Of a stretch of DNA of 39,612 nt, positions 24,354-34,578 are shown piece by piece. Each line of letters starts with the position of its first letter. The stretch's first letter is position 1. A program made the position numbers and the translations under genes. Under the pieces are notes generated by a model, which was given only the letters and a program-made list of their open reading frames with translations, ran no database searches and had not been told where the DNA came from. Origin of the DNA: Tranquillimonas alkanivorans (lineage in GTDB: Bacteria > Pseudomonadota > Alphaproteobacteria > Rhodobacterales > Rhodobacteraceae); NCBI RefSeq assembly GCF_900115595.1, contig NZ_FOXA01000022.1, forward strand, positions 1 through 39,612, in the 5' to 3' direction.

Positions 24354-25120
24354 TCAGCTCATCCACTGGCCGCCGTCGACGTTGTAGGTTTGCGAAACGA
24401 TGTAGTCGGCCTCGCCCGTGGCAAGGAAGATCGCCATTCCGGTCAAGTCCTCGGCCCGGCCCATCCGGCCGTAGGGCACTGCGTCGCCCACTTCCTTCTT
24501 CTTCTGGCCAGGCGCCTTGTTCTCGTACTTGGCAAAGAACGCATCCACGCCGTCCCAGTGTTCCCCGTCCACGACGCCGGGGGCGATGGCGTTCACGTTG
24601 ATGCCGTGCTGGATCAGGTTCAGCCCCGCCGACTGCGTCAGCGAGATCACCGCGGCCTTGCTCGCGCAGTAGACCGCGACCAGCGACTCGCCCCGGCGGC
24701 CAGCCTGCGAGGCCATGTTGATGATCTTGCCGCCGCCGCCCCGCTCGATCATGTGGCGCGCGACGGCCTGCATCGTGAAGAGCACGCCCGAGACGTTGAC
24801 GGCGAAGACCTTGTCGTAGTCGGCCCTGTCGATCTCGACGATGGGCGCCGCGGTGAAAAGCGCGGCGTTGTTGATCAGGATGTCGATGCGCCCCAGCCGC
24901 TCGACGGCCTCGGCTACGGCGGCGTCGATGCTGTCCTGCCGGGTCACGTCCATCTCGACGGCAATGGCCGCGTCGCCGATGTCCCCGGCCGCCTTGCGGG
25001 CACGGACGATGTCGAGATCGGCGATGGCTACGCGCGCGCCTTCGCGGACATATGCCCGTGCGAAGGCCAGCCCGATGCCCCGGGCCGCGCCCGTGATGAG
25101 CGCCGTCTTTCCCTGCAACC

Positions 25121-25124
<4 letters not shown>
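24354..25124 (-). CDS. smoS: Sorbitol dehydrogenase (SDR type)
   Basis: 256 residues. Close in sequence, as I recall it, to Rhodobacter sphaeroides SmoS, sharing for example '[12 protein letters not shown]', '[21 protein letters not shown]', '[23 protein letters not shown]' and '[18 protein letters not shown]'. Cofactor motif TGAARGIG at 11-18, NNAA at 85-88, catalytic Ser139, Tyr152, Lys156; Asp36 ('IADLD') points to NAD. It oxidises D-sorbitol to fructose and galactitol to tagatose in the known enzyme. Its ATG overlaps the smoK stop (ATGA). Confidence 0.94.
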
Positions 25125-26125
<1,001 letters not shown>

Positions 26126-26135
26126 CGTTCGTTCC

Positions 26136-26966
26136 TTATTTCACGGCGCCGAAGGTCAGGCCGCGGACGAGTTGCTTCTGGCTGAACCAGCCGAGGATCA
26201 GGATCGGCGCGATGGCCATCGTCGAGGCGGCCGACAGCTTGGCATAGAACAGCCCCTCGGGACTGGAATAGCTGGCGATGAAGGCGGTGAGCGGTGCGGA
26301 ATTCGCGGCCGTCAGGTTCAGCGTCCAGAACGCCTCGTTCCAGGCCAGGATCACGTTGAGCAGGAAGGTCGAGGCGATGCCCGGCAGCGCCATCGGCAGC
26401 AGGACGTACAGCACTTCGGAGCGAAGGTTCGCCCCATCCATTCGCGCGGCTTCCAGGATGTCTCCGGGAATCTCGCGGAAGTAGGTGTACAGCATCCAGA
26501 CGATGATCGGCAGGTTGATCAGCGTCAGGACGATCACCAGCCCCACTCGCGTGTCGAGCAGTCCGACATCGCGGAAGATCAAGTAGATCGGCACCAGCAC
26601 GCCCACCGGTGGCAGCATCTTCGTGGACAACATCCACATCAGCACGTTCTTGGTCTGCTTGCCCGGTACGAACGCCATCGCCCAAGCGGCGGGCACGGCG
26701 ATCGCCAGCCCGATGATCGTCGAGCCGATCGAAATGACGACCGAGTTCCAGAAGTGCCGGAAGTAATCGGACCGTTCCTGCACGACAAAGTAGTTCTCGA
26801 GCGTCCAGTCGAAGGCCACGAAGCTAGGCGGGTCGGCGACGGCCTCGGCCTCCGTCTTGAAGCTGGTCAGCACCGTCCAGAGGATCGGGAAGAAGATCAG
26901 CAGCGCGACGATCCAGGCGAGGACACTGATCGCGGCGCGGCGGCGGGGGGAAGCTGCGCGTGCCAT
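26136..26966 (-). CDS. smoG: Polyol ABC transporter permease (MalG type)
   Basis: 276 residues, six membrane segments starting with '[31 protein letters not shown]'. The EAA loop '[39 protein letters not shown]' contacts the ATPase. The pattern matches the MalG family for sugars and polyols. CAGGGAG precedes the ATG. About 140 bases separate it from the smoF stop, longer than elsewhere in the operon; I see no gene in that gap. Confidence 0.93.
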   Translation of the reverse strand: MARAASPRRRAAISVLAWIVALLIFFPILWTVLTSFKTEAEAVADPPSFVAFDWTLENYFVVQERSDYFRHFWNSVVISIGSTIIGLAIAVPAAWAMAFVPGKQTKNVLMWMLSTKMLPPVGVLVPIYLIFRDVGLLDTRVGLVIVLTLINLPIIVWMLYTYFREIPGDILEAARMDGANLRSEVLYVLLPMALPGIASTFLLNVILAWNEAFWTLNLTAANSAPLTAFIASYSSPEGLFYAKLSAASTMAIAPILILGWFSQKQLVRGLTFGAVK

Positions 26967-27108
26967 GGCTCAGACGCTCCCTGTGGTGGTGGCATGAGTG
27001 GCGATACCGGCGGCGGCGTGCTCGATGTCCATTGCACTGGCCGTGGAGACAGCCGCGAGCGGCGTGCGGAGGCCCCGGATCATCCCCGAAGATCGATGTG
27101 TGCGTGCC

Positions 27109-27981
27109 TCAAGCATCGAGGTTCTTTCCGATCATCCGCATCAGGAAGATCGCGACGATGTTGGCAAGGATGATGGCGACCACGCCGCCGGCCGACCCGG
27201 TGCCGACGTCGAAGCGCAGGAGGCTCTCGGCATAGACGAGATATGTAAGGTTGGTGGACGCCGTGCCCGGGCCGCCATTCGTTGTCACCAGGATTTCTGC
27301 GAAGACCGACAGAAGGAAGATCGTCTGGATCAGCACCACCACCGTGATCGCCCGCGCGAGGTGGGGCAGCATGATGAACCAGAAGCGCGACAGCGGCCCC
27401 GCCCCGTCCATCTCGGCCGCCTCGAGCTGCTCGCTGTCGAGCGACTGCATCGCGGTCAGCAGGATCAGCGTCGCGAAGGGCAGCCATTGCCAGCTCACGA
27501 TCCCGATGATCGACGCGAGCGGCGCCTGCGACAGGAAGTCGAAGGCCGAAAGGCCCAGGAACTCGGCCAGGTGTGCGAAAAGACCGTTCACCGGGTTCAT
27601 GAACATGTTCTTCCAGACCAGCGCCGAGACGGTCGGCATCACGAAGAACGGCGCGATGACGAGGATACGCACGACGCCCTGCCCCCAGATGTCCTGGTCG
27701 AGAAGCAGGGCCAGCAGGATGCCGCCGACGACGGTGATCACCAGCACCCCGCCGACGAGCAGCAGCGTGTTTACCATCGCCGCAGTGAAGGCAGGGTCGC
27801 TTAGGAAGTACGAGTAGTTCTCAAGCCCGACGAAAGGGTTCGTGCCCGGCATCAGCAGGTTGTAGCGCAGGAACGAGAAGTACAGCGTCAGGGCCAGCGG
27901 GATCAGCATCCAGCCCAGAAGCAGGATGACTGCGGGGGATATCATCAAGCGTGCCGCCGATCGGGAATGCTGCGTGGCCAT
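27109..27981 (-). CDS. smoF: Polyol ABC transporter permease (MalF type)
   Basis: 290 residues from the ATG at 27981 (AAAGGA upstream; an earlier in-frame start adds a proline-rich stretch unlike a permease N terminus). Six membrane segments; 'LLGWMLIPLALTLYFSFLRYNL', 'VLVIAPFFVMPTVSALVWKNMF', the EAA loop 'QSLDSEQLEAAEMDGAGPLSRFWFIMLPHLARAI' and 'ILVTTNGGPGTASTNLTYLVY'. It pairs with SmoG. A GC-rich hairpin lies between it and the smoE stop. Confidence 0.93.
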   Translation of the reverse strand: MATQHSRSAARLMISPAVILLLGWMLIPLALTLYFSFLRYNLLMPGTNPFVGLENYSYFLSDPAFTAAMVNTLLLVGGVLVITVVGGILLALLLDQDIWGQGVVRILVIAPFFVMPTVSALVWKNMFMNPVNGLFAHLAEFLGLSAFDFLSQAPLASIIGIVSWQWLPFATLILLTAMQSLDSEQLEAAEMDGAGPLSRFWFIMLPHLARAITVVVLIQTIFLLSVFAEILVTTNGGPGTASTNLTYLVYAESLLRFDVGTGSAGGVVAIILANIVAIFLMRMIGKNLDA

Positions 27982-28048
27982 GCGATCCGGTCCTTTCGGA
28001 GCCCTGGGACAAGGCCCGGCGGCCATTTTCGAAGACCGCCGGGAAGCC

Positions 28049-28075
28049 GGCGGGGCGCGCCGAAAGCGCCCCGCC
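28049..28075 (-). other. Intercistronic hairpin between smoE and smoF
   Basis: Perfect 10-bp stem GGCGGGGCGC (28049-28058) with GCGCCCCGCC (28066-28075) and a 7-base loop, 8 bases after the smoE stop. No T-tract follows on the minus strand. Such structures usually protect the binding-protein messenger and raise its level over the permeases. Confidence 0.65.
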
Positions 28076-28083
28076 TCGGGAGG

Positions 28084-29406
28084 TCAGTCGATGTAGCCCG
28101 CGCGCTGCATCTCGCGCTGGGTCAGCTGCTGGGCCGTCTGGAGCGCCTGCTCGGCGTCCATCTGCCCTGCGAGCGCGGCCGAGAACGTCTGTCCGACCGC
28201 CGTGCCGATGCCCTGGAACTCGGGAATTGCGACGAACTGCCCGCCAGTATAGGGCACCTCGTCAACCGAGGGGTTTTCGGGCGTCGCGGCCTGCATCGCT
28301 TTCAGCGTCATCTCGGCGAAGGGTGCCGCGGCCTGATACTCCTGGTTCTGGTAAAGCGAGGTGCGCGTGCCCGGAGGCGCGGCGCGCCACCCCTCTTCCT
28401 GCGCGACGAGGGTGGTGTAGTCCTTGCTCGTAGCCCACGCCACGAAGCGCTTGGCCGCGTCCTCGGCGTCGGTCGAGGACGGCACGGCGAGGCTCCAGGC
28501 CCAAAGCCAGTTGCCGCGGTTGTCCACACCCTCGCGGCTGGGGAAGGTGGCGTAACCCACGCTGTCGGCCACCGTGGAGTCGTCGGGATCGGTCACGAAG
28601 GAGGCGGCGACCGTGGCGTCGATCCACATGCCGCACCGGCCCTGCTGGAACAGTGCGAGGTTCTCGTTAAAGCCGTTCGAAGACGCGCCCGGCGGGCCAT
28701 AGTTGTTCATCAGCTCGAGGTAGTCGTTCATCGCGGCTTGCCACGGCTCGCTATCGAACTGCGGCTGCCACTCCATGTCGAACCAGCTCGCGCCGTAGGA
28801 GTTCGCCATCGCCGTGATGAAGCCCATGTTCTCGCCCCAGCCCGGCTTGCCGCGTAGACAGATGCCGTAGACCTCGTTGTCGGGGTCGTGCATCGCCTCG
28901 GCGGCGGCCTTGATGTCAGACCAGGTCGGCTCGTCCGGGATCTCGACCCCAGCCTGCTCGGCGACGTCGGTGCGATACATCACCATGGCGGACTCGCCGT
29001 AGAACGGCGCGGCATAGAGCGTGCCGTCGACAGACAGAGCCGAGCGGATCGCCGGCAGCAGGTCGTCCACGTCGTAATCGGCCGGCAAGTCGTCGAGCGG
29101 CAGCAGCCAGTCCTGCGCGGCCCAGATCGGAACCTCGTAGGTGCCGATGGTCATCACGTCGAACTGGCCTCCGCCTGTGGCGATGTCCTGCGTGACCCGT
29201 TGACGCAGCACGTTTTCTTCAAGGGTCACCCACTCGAGCGCGATGTCAGGGTTCTGCTCGGTGAAATTGTCCGAAAGCGCCTGCATCCTGATCATGTCGC
29301 CGTTGTTGACGGTGGCGATGGTCAGGGTCGTGGCGTCCTGCGCCGCAGCAGTCAGCCCGACCGCCGTCAGCGCCGTTGCCGCCCCCAAAACAGCTCTCAT
29401 ATTCAT
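28084..29406 (-). CDS. smoE: Polyol ABC transporter substrate-binding protein
   Basis: 440 residues, family 1 extracellular solute-binding protein. Signal peptide to about residue 22 (TAAA/QDA). Blocks: 'LTIATVNNGDMIRMQALSDNFTEQNPDIALEWVTLEENVLRQRVTQDIATGGGQFDVMTIGTYEVPIWAAQDWLLPLDDL', 'AAPFYGESAMVMYRTD' and 'FQQGRCGMWIDATVAASFV'. It delivers sorbitol/mannitol-type polyols to SmoFGK in the periplasm. First gene of the operon, with a GGAGGAGGAG site; a palindromic LacI-type operator lies about 75-90 bases upstream. Confidence 0.93.
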   Translation of the reverse strand: MNMRAVLGAATALTAVGLTAAAQDATTLTIATVNNGDMIRMQALSDNFTEQNPDIALEWVTLEENVLRQRVTQDIATGGGQFDVMTIGTYEVPIWAAQDWLLPLDDLPADYDVDDLLPAIRSALSVDGTLYAAPFYGESAMVMYRTDVAEQAGVEIPDEPTWSDIKAAAEAMHDPDNEVYGICLRGKPGWGENMGFITAMANSYGASWFDMEWQPQFDSEPWQAAMNDYLELMNNYGPPGASSNGFNENLALFQQGRCGMWIDATVAASFVTDPDDSTVADSVGYATFPSREGVDNRGNWLWAWSLAVPSSTDAEDAAKRFVAWATSKDYTTLVAQEEGWRAAPPGTRTSLYQNQEYQAAAPFAEMTLKAMQAATPENPSVDEVPYTGGQFVAIPEFQGIGTAVGQTFSAALAGQMDAEQALQTAQQLTQREMQRAGYID

Positions 29407-29478
29407 CCCGACTCCTCCTCCAACAGTGGATGATACAAGGTGACGTTACGTAGATTCGGGAAACAGAGTCAAAAAGTA

Positions 29479-29496
29479 TTTTTACGTGCGTAAAAA
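29479..29496 (-). promoter_or_regulatory. LacI-type operator before the smo operon
   Basis: Perfect 18-bp palindrome TTTTTACGTGCGTAAAAA (8-bp arms, 2-base centre) between the regulator stop (29498) and smoE (start 29406). A central CG within a symmetrical site is typical of LacI-family operators. A related site precedes the regulator gene itself. Confidence 0.7.
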
Positions 29497-29497
29497 T

Positions 29498-30550
29498 TCA
29501 GGCCGAGGCTCTCGGGACCAGATGCGCGGGGTAGAGCCACTCCCGGCGCGTCTCGAACTTCCCGTCTCTTGCGATCAGGTCGAAAAGAAGTTCGACCGCC
29601 TTTTCGGAAACGACTTTGTAGTCGTGAGCGACCGTGGTGAGTGACGGGCAGGTAAAGCGCGAATAAGGATGATCGTCGTGAGCTGCGACGCGCAGGGCAC
29701 AACCCTCCCCCTTGCCCACTCGAAGCCCATTTTCGTAGCAGCCCGCCAGGAAGCCGATCGCCAACCGATCATTGCTGCACAACACCGTCCGCATCGTCAG
29801 TCCGTGCCGCTCGATCAACTGGTTGGCCGCCGCATGCCCGATCCGCTCGAAATCCCAGCCTTCGCCTTCGACCTTCAGAACGTGCGGCTCCAGACCAAGC
29901 GCCTCCATCACCGAAACGTAAGCCTCTCGGCGCTTGTTCGCGTTGGGGTTCGCTGGATGAGCCATCTCGACGAACAGCGGAGGCTCACCGGTGGAAACGA
30001 GATACTCAACGCTTTGCTGCACAAAGTTGAAATTGTCCGACCCCACAAAGGCGTCACCCAGCCCCTCGATGTTGCTGTCAAACAGGATCGTGGGAACGTC
30101 TGCGCAGAACCGCTCGATCTCCCGGCGGTTCGACGCCCGGCCGAGCGGCGCCAAAAGCACGGCTGCAGGGCGCAATGTCCGCAGGTTATCCAGGATCTCC
30201 ACCTCGAGATCAGGCTGTCCGTGGGCGCTGAACAAGCTGGGCCGCAAACCGGCGTCGAGACAACGCTGCTCGATGCGGCGAACGATCGCGGCGAAAAATG
30301 GATCGGCGAGGTAAGGGACGACAATGCCGATGGTTTTGGTGGAGCGCCGGTTCTGATTGATCGCGAAAATGTTCAGGCGATAATCATACTTCTCGAGCGC
30401 CCTTTCGATCCGCGCCCGGCTCGAATCACGGACGCTTGTCGGATCGTTGAAATACTTCGACAGGGTGGGCCTCGAGACGCCGCTGACCTGGGCCAACTCG
30501 TCCATGTTCCTGACTTTTGATCCAGTCACGGAAACCGCCCATCTGAACAT
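29498..30550 (-). CDS. LacI-family transcriptional regulator of the polyol operon
   Basis: About 350 residues. The N-terminal HTH reads 'VRNMDELAQVSGVSRPTLSKYFNDPTSVRDSSRARIERALEKYDYRLNIFAINQNRRSTKTIGIVVPYLADPFF', the LacI recognition helix plus hinge and the start of the periplasmic-binding-protein-like core; 'DNLRTLRPAAVLLAPLGR' and 'TVLCSNDRLAIGFLAGCYENGLRVG' are core landmarks. The start is uncertain: ATG at 30550, GTG at 30562 or GTG at 30529, as none has a strong ribosome site. It is encoded just upstream of smoE on the same strand and probably represses smo until a polyol binds. A related operator at 30600 suggests autoregulation. Confidence 0.9.
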   Translation of the reverse strand: MFRWAVSVTGSKVRNMDELAQVSGVSRPTLSKYFNDPTSVRDSSRARIERALEKYDYRLNIFAINQNRRSTKTIGIVVPYLADPFFAAIVRRIEQRCLDAGLRPSLFSAHGQPDLEVEILDNLRTLRPAAVLLAPLGRASNRREIERFCADVPTILFDSNIEGLGDAFVGSDNFNFVQQSVEYLVSTGEPPLFVEMAHPANPNANKRREAYVSVMEALGLEPHVLKVEGEGWDFERIGHAAANQLIERHGLTMRTVLCSNDRLAIGFLAGCYENGLRVGKGEGCALRVAAHDDHPYSRFTCPSLTTVAHDYKVVSEKAVELLFDLIARDGKFETRREWLYPAHLVPRASA

Positions 30551-30599
30551 CCGCTCGAGCACCCGATGCCTGCGTCGGCGCCCATAGCCGCACTATGTA

Positions 30600-30615
30600 T
30601 TTTACGCGCGGCAAA
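30600..30615 (-). promoter_or_regulatory. Second, imperfect LacI-type operator before the regulator gene
   Basis: TTTTACGCGCGGCAAA, flanked by GTA and TTCA exactly as the perfect site at 29479 is flanked (GTA...TTCA). The left arm and CG centre match and the right arm is partly degenerate. It lies about 50 bases before the likely regulator start, fitting autoregulation. Confidence 0.5.
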
Positions 30616-30676
30616 TTCAATACCAACATGCGCAGGACCTGTCGCCAGCTACCGCCGCAGATCAGGCTGGCGGCCG

Positions 30677-30896
30677 CAGGCGTCGGTACAGCTACGACAG
30701 TGCTTCGGCCGAGACGATCAACGGTCTGTTCAAGGCGGGGGTCATCCACCGCCGCGGCCCTTGGCCCGGTTCCGAGGCTCGAATACGCGGCGCTCGGATA
30801 GGTCAACTGGTTCAATACCCGCCGCCTGCTCAAGCCCATCGGGGAAATCCACCCGCAGAACTCGAAGAAGAATACTGGTTGAGGGAGCGCGCCTGA
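30677..30896 (+). pseudogene. Decayed IS3-family transposase (orfB) C-terminal fragment
   Basis: Translation gives the well-known IS3-family C terminus, broken by frame changes: 'YDSASAETINGLFKAGVIHRRGPWPGSEA' (from 30693), then after a frame change 'EYAALG*VNWFNTRRLLKPIGEIHPQNS' with an in-frame TAG where Trp/Glu-Trp is expected, then after another shift 'EEYWLRERA' and a TGA at 30894-30896. Intact relatives read DNALAETINGLYKAEVIHRRGPW...FATLEWVDWFNNRRLL. The 'E' of AETING is the third residue of the DDE triad. No terminal repeats found. Clearly inactive. Confidence 0.85.
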
Positions 30897-31180
30897 TTGG
30901 CGTTCACCCGCGAGAGGGGGTATTCGCGTAGGGGCTACGCTCACGACGGAGGCCGACGAGGAAGCGTTTCGTGGACGACCGGGTCGCTAACGCTGGCGTT
31001 TCAAGATCGGCGGCAGCGGTTGTGCTCCACGTTCTGACGCGCGTGCTTTGGAACTCGCCCGCACGCTTCGTCACCGTTCAACCGTTTCTGATCCCGCCGA
31101 CCCTGATGCGCCGGTTTACGGCCTTGCCGCCGTGACCAACGATGGCAGCCTCAGCTCGCTTTCGGGACAACTCTTCAAAC
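30897..31180. other. Gene-free stretch between IS remnant and amidase
   Basis: Together with the IS remnant this makes about 620 bases without an intact gene. Open frames here lack homology I recognise and codon use typical of the neighbours. It probably contains debris of mobile DNA. Confidence 0.5.
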
Positions 31181-32536
31181 CTAGCCGGCCAAGCTTCTCT
31201 GACCAAGAGCCGCAATAACCTGCGACAGGGGCTCATGTTCGCGAAGCAGCGCAAGCAGTCGGTCATCCTGCCCGCGGCGCGCGGCAACTTGCACCCCGAC
31301 GGGCGCTTCGCCCGGGCGAACGACCGGCAGGGTGACTGCGGCAAGGTCGAGGTAGTTGGCAATTCTCGTGAACCGCGACATCGGGATCTGCATCTCGTCG
31401 ATCTCGGCGACTGGCCGCGCTGTGAGCGGCGTCGTTGGCAGCACGAGCAGATCGTCGGGCCCGAATCGTTCCAGGAACACCTCGGTGTCCTTCTCCCGCT
31501 GGCGCAGCGCCTCCTCTTGCGCCTCGTCCGAGATGTCGCGGCCCGCGGCGATCCTCCGGCGCACCCACGGGTCGAGCGGGCGGCGGTGATCCTCGATGAT
31601 CTCGCGCAGAGCGCGGTAGGCATCGTAGGCCATGATGCTGCCGCAGCGGCTCTGATATTCGGACAGCGCACGCGGGAGTTCGAGGCGCTCCACATCGAAA
31701 CCGGCCGTGCGGAGGGCCTCTAGAACGTACGCGTACATGCTCAAAACAGCCGCATCCGCGGGCTGCAGGTCGCCTTCGGCAAGGCACCAGACGTTGGCCG
31801 GTGTCACGGCTGCCCCGGACGGTTGGTTCAGGCTCATGGCGTCGAGCAGCATCTTCAAGCCCGCGACGTCCCGTGCCAGTGGACCGATTGCGTCGAGCCT
31901 TGCGCTGAGAGGGGCGACTCCGTCGAGCGAGACCGCGCCGTGGCTGGGCTTCATGCCAGTGATGCCGCAGAGCGCTGACGGGATGCGGACCGAGCCGCCG
32001 GTGTCCGAGCCGATGGCCAAGGGCACGAGCCCGGCCGCCACCGCAACGGCAGAGCCGCTCGACGACCCGCCCGGCGAGCAGTGACCGGGACAGGCGGGAT
32101 TGACCGGCGTGCCCAGAGCATAGTTCGTGCCCCAGCTTCCGAACGCGAACTCGACCGTATGCGTCTTGCCGATGATCACCGCCCCGGCCTGCTCCAGCGC
32201 CTGGACGAACGCCGCGCTCTTCATTGCAGGCGTATCGGAGTAGCACCGCGAGCCGAAGCCCGTCACGTGTCCCTCGATGTCGGCTAGGTCCTTGATGGCC
32301 ACGGGCAGGCCATGCAGCGGGCCACGCCAGCGACCATCCCTGATCTCTGCATCCAGTTCCCGCGCACGCTGCCGCGCGGAAGCGTCGAAGACCTCGACGA
32401 AAGCGTGCAGTGCGTCGTTCCGCTCGGCGATCCGTTGCAGGCTGGCCGCGACCACGGCTTCGCTGGTGAAACGCTGCGTGCGGACTCCAGCGGACAACTC
32501 CTCCGTGTCCCAATCCAGAAATTGATCATCCACCAT
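31181..32536 (-). CDS. Amidase (amidase signature family)
   Basis: 451 residues. The Ser-cisSer-Lys triad is visible: Lys82 in 'GLPVAIKDLADIEG', the Ser158/159 region in 'GGSSSGSAVAVAAG', and nucleophile Ser182 in 'GSDTGGSVRIPSALCGITGMKPS'. It hydrolyses a carboxamide to acid plus ammonia or amine in the cytoplasm; GatA is excluded by context because no gatB/gatC is present. It is divergent from livH with a 198-base gap holding a palindrome. Neighbouring Liv-type importer genes suggest that the imported compound is an amide. Exact substrate unknown. Confidence 0.9.
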   Translation of the reverse strand: MVDDQFLDWDTEELSAGVRTQRFTSEAVVAASLQRIAERNDALHAFVEVFDASARQRARELDAEIRDGRWRGPLHGLPVAIKDLADIEGHVTGFGSRCYSDTPAMKSAAFVQALEQAGAVIIGKTHTVEFAFGSWGTNYALGTPVNPACPGHCSPGGSSSGSAVAVAAGLVPLAIGSDTGGSVRIPSALCGITGMKPSHGAVSLDGVAPLSARLDAIGPLARDVAGLKMLLDAMSLNQPSGAAVTPANVWCLAEGDLQPADAAVLSMYAYVLEALRTAGFDVERLELPRALSEYQSRCGSIMAYDAYRALREIIEDHRRPLDPWVRRRIAAGRDISDEAQEEALRQREKDTEVFLERFGPDDLLVLPTTPLTARPVAEIDEMQIPMSRFTRIANYLDLAAVTLPVVRPGEAPVGVQVAARRGQDDRLLALLREHEPLSQVIAALGQRSLAG

Positions 32537-32623
32537 CCGCGGTCCTCCCCTTCTCAGACGGGGCGACGTTAGCGCCTGGGTCCGCGCCGCGACATTGCGG
32601 AGACGCTTTGCGGCAGACGCTTA

Positions 32624-32635
32624 AGGAAGCTTCCT
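32624..32635 (+). promoter_or_regulatory. Palindrome in the amidase-livH divergent promoter
   Basis: AGGAAGCTTCCT is a perfect 12-bp palindrome, flanked by CGCT and AGCG that extend the symmetry imperfectly. It lies midway between the amidase start (32536) and livH start (32735), where one regulator could govern both genes. The XRE-type protein at 37517 is a possible binder. Confidence 0.4.
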
Positions 32636-32734
32636 GAGCGTCAGATAGCGTCAGGCGGTGACCGCTCCCCGGATTGTCCGGAGGCGACCCCTGCCGCATT
32701 GTGCCGCGCAAACAAAGCAGGGAGCAGAACAAGA

Positions 32735-33637
32735 ATGAGCCTCGTGGCAATACTCGAGCAAGCCCTGAACGGGCTGATCGTGAGCTCGTTCTACGCCTTG
32801 GCGGCGTTGGGCCTCGCGATCATCTTCGGCGTCTTGCGCGTCGTGAACTTCGCGCATGGTGAACTCTACATGCTCGGCGGATACGCGTACTTCCTGGCGG
32901 TCGCCTCGATGGGCCTGCCGCCCGTCGTCGGGATTGTCGTGGCGGCCGCCGCGCTGGCGGCAATGGGGGCGCTGGTCGAGTGGCTTCTGATCAGGCCGGT
33001 CTATGACGGCCGGGCCGACAGGCCCGAAGAATACTCGATCATGATCACCTTCGCCCTGTCGATCCTGCTGCTTAACCTGGCCAACAGCCTGTTCGGTCCT
33101 TGGCCGCGCCGTCCAGAGCCGCTTTTTCGCGGCGGTGTCGAGATCGGGGAGCTGATCGTGAGCGGCGACCGGCTTGCCGCCGCAGGCGTCGCCGTGGTGC
33201 TGATCGCGGTGCTCCTAGCCGCGCTCCGCTACACGTGGGCAGGACGCGCGGTGCGGGCCGTGAGCCAGAACCGCGAGGCGGCGGCGATCTTCGGGATCAG
33301 TGTGACGCGCGTCGGAATGCTCGCCTTCGCGACCGGCGCAGCGCTGGCCGGGCTGGCGGGCGCGCTCATGGGCCCGGTGTTCAACGTGGTGCCGCCGATG
33401 GGCGTCATTCCGGTGATCAAGGCTTATGTGATCGTGGTTCTCGGCGGCCTCGGGTCGATCCCCGGCGCCATCATGGGGGCAATCATCCTCGGCCAGGTCG
33501 AGAGTTTCGCCACCATCCTGATACCGGACCCGAGCCGGGCGCTGGCCTACAAGGACGCCTACGGGCTGGTCCTGCTGGTCGGCATCCTGCTGCTTCGCCC
33601 GCAGGGTCTGTTCGGCACAAAGGAGCGCCGGGCATGA
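32735..33637 (+). CDS. livH: Branched-chain-type ABC transporter permease (LivH)
   Basis: 300 residues from the ATG at 32735 (GGGAG upstream). LivH marks: 'GLIVSSFYALAALGLAIIFGVLRVVNFAHGELYMLGGYAYF' at the N terminus, 'VRAVSQNREAAAIFGISVTRVGMLAFATGAALAGLAGALMGP' and 'VIVVLGGLGSIPGAIMGAIILGQVES' (cytoplasmic coupling loop). About eight membrane segments. Liv-type importers also carry amides and urea. The stop overlaps the livM start (ATGA). Confidence 0.94.
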   Translation: MSLVAILEQALNGLIVSSFYALAALGLAIIFGVLRVVNFAHGELYMLGGYAYFLAVASMGLPPVVGIVVAAAALAAMGALVEWLLIRPVYDGRADRPEEYSIMITFALSILLLNLANSLFGPWPRRPEPLFRGGVEIGELIVSGDRLAAAGVAVVLIAVLLAALRYTWAGRAVRAVSQNREAAAIFGISVTRVGMLAFATGAALAGLAGALMGPVFNVVPPMGVIPVIKAYVIVVLGGLGSIPGAIMGAIILGQVESFATILIPDPSRALAYKDAYGLVLLVGILLLRPQGLFGTKERRA

Positions 33638-34578
33638 AGCTGCAAACTCTTCGCCTGCTCGGCCTCGGGCTGATCTTGCTTGTCTTCCTCGCGCTGCCGC
33701 TGCTTCTCGGGGACTACTGGGTCTACACGATCACCATCGGCTTCTACTACGCGATCCTCGCCGCCAGTTGGGCGCTGCTCGTCGGCTACATCGGGCGGAT
33801 CAGTTTCGCGCAGGCGGCGATGGCGGGTCTCGGTGGCTACGCTTCGGCGCTCAGCGTTCAGCACGCCGGACTGCCGCCGGTCCTCGGGCTCGCGGCCGGG
33901 GTCCTCGTGGCCGGTGCGCTTGGCTTCGTGATCGGTCGGCTCACATTGCGGCTTCACGGCGCTTACCTCGGCCTGACCACGATCGCCTTCGCCGAGATCC
34001 TCCGGATCACGGCCACCGCCGAGTACCAGCTAACCGAGGGCTCGCGCGGATTGCAGGTGGAGCCGCTGCTGCAGGACGGGTCGCGCAGCGAGTACTACTA
34101 CCTGTTCCTCGCGGTCACCGTCGCCTGCCTGGCGCTCATGACATGGCTTCTGCGCTCGCGCGTCGGGCTGTTCTTCCAGTCGATCCGCGAGGACGAGGAC
34201 GGCGCCGCCAGTCTCGGCGTCAACGTGACGCTGTGGAAGACCGTGGCCTTCGCGATCTCGACCGCGTTCGCGGGCCTGGCGGGCGGTCTTTACGCCCACT
34301 TCGTCCAGCTGATCACCCCGTCGATGATGTCGCTTCAGGAGATGGGGATCGTGCTCGCCATGGCGGTCATCGGCGGGTTCCACAATGTCGTCTTTGCCGC
34401 GCTGGGGGGTGTCAGCCTGCAGGTTTTGCTCGAGGGCCTGAGAGAGCTGGGCGAGTGGCGGCTTGTGGTCTTCGGCCTCATCACGCTGCTGATCCTGCGG
34501 CTCATGCCCAACGGCGTCTTCGGAACGGTCGCCGACGTCCTTACCGACCGGCTGCGCAAGAGCGGAGATGACAAATGA
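33634..34578 (+). CDS. livM: Branched-chain-type ABC transporter permease (LivM)
   Basis: 314 residues from the ATG at 33634. 'FYYAILAASWALLVGYIGRISFAQAAMAGLGGYASALS', 'HGAYLGLTTIAFAEILRI', 'FFQSIREDEDGAASLGVNVTLWKTVAFAISTAFAGLAGGLYAHFVQLITPSMMS' and 'MAVIGGFHNVVFAALGGV' are LivM family blocks. Partner of LivH in the membrane. The stop overlaps the livG start. Confidence 0.94.
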   Translation: MKLQTLRLLGLGLILLVFLALPLLLGDYWVYTITIGFYYAILAASWALLVGYIGRISFAQAAMAGLGGYASALSVQHAGLPPVLGLAAGVLVAGALGFVIGRLTLRLHGAYLGLTTIAFAEILRITATAEYQLTEGSRGLQVEPLLQDGSRSEYYYLFLAVTVACLALMTWLLRSRVGLFFQSIREDEDGAASLGVNVTLWKTVAFAISTAFAGLAGGLYAHFVQLITPSMMSLQEMGIVLAMAVIGGFHNVVFAALGGVSLQVLLEGLRELGEWRLVVFGLITLLILRLMPNGVFGTVADVLTDRLRKSGDDK

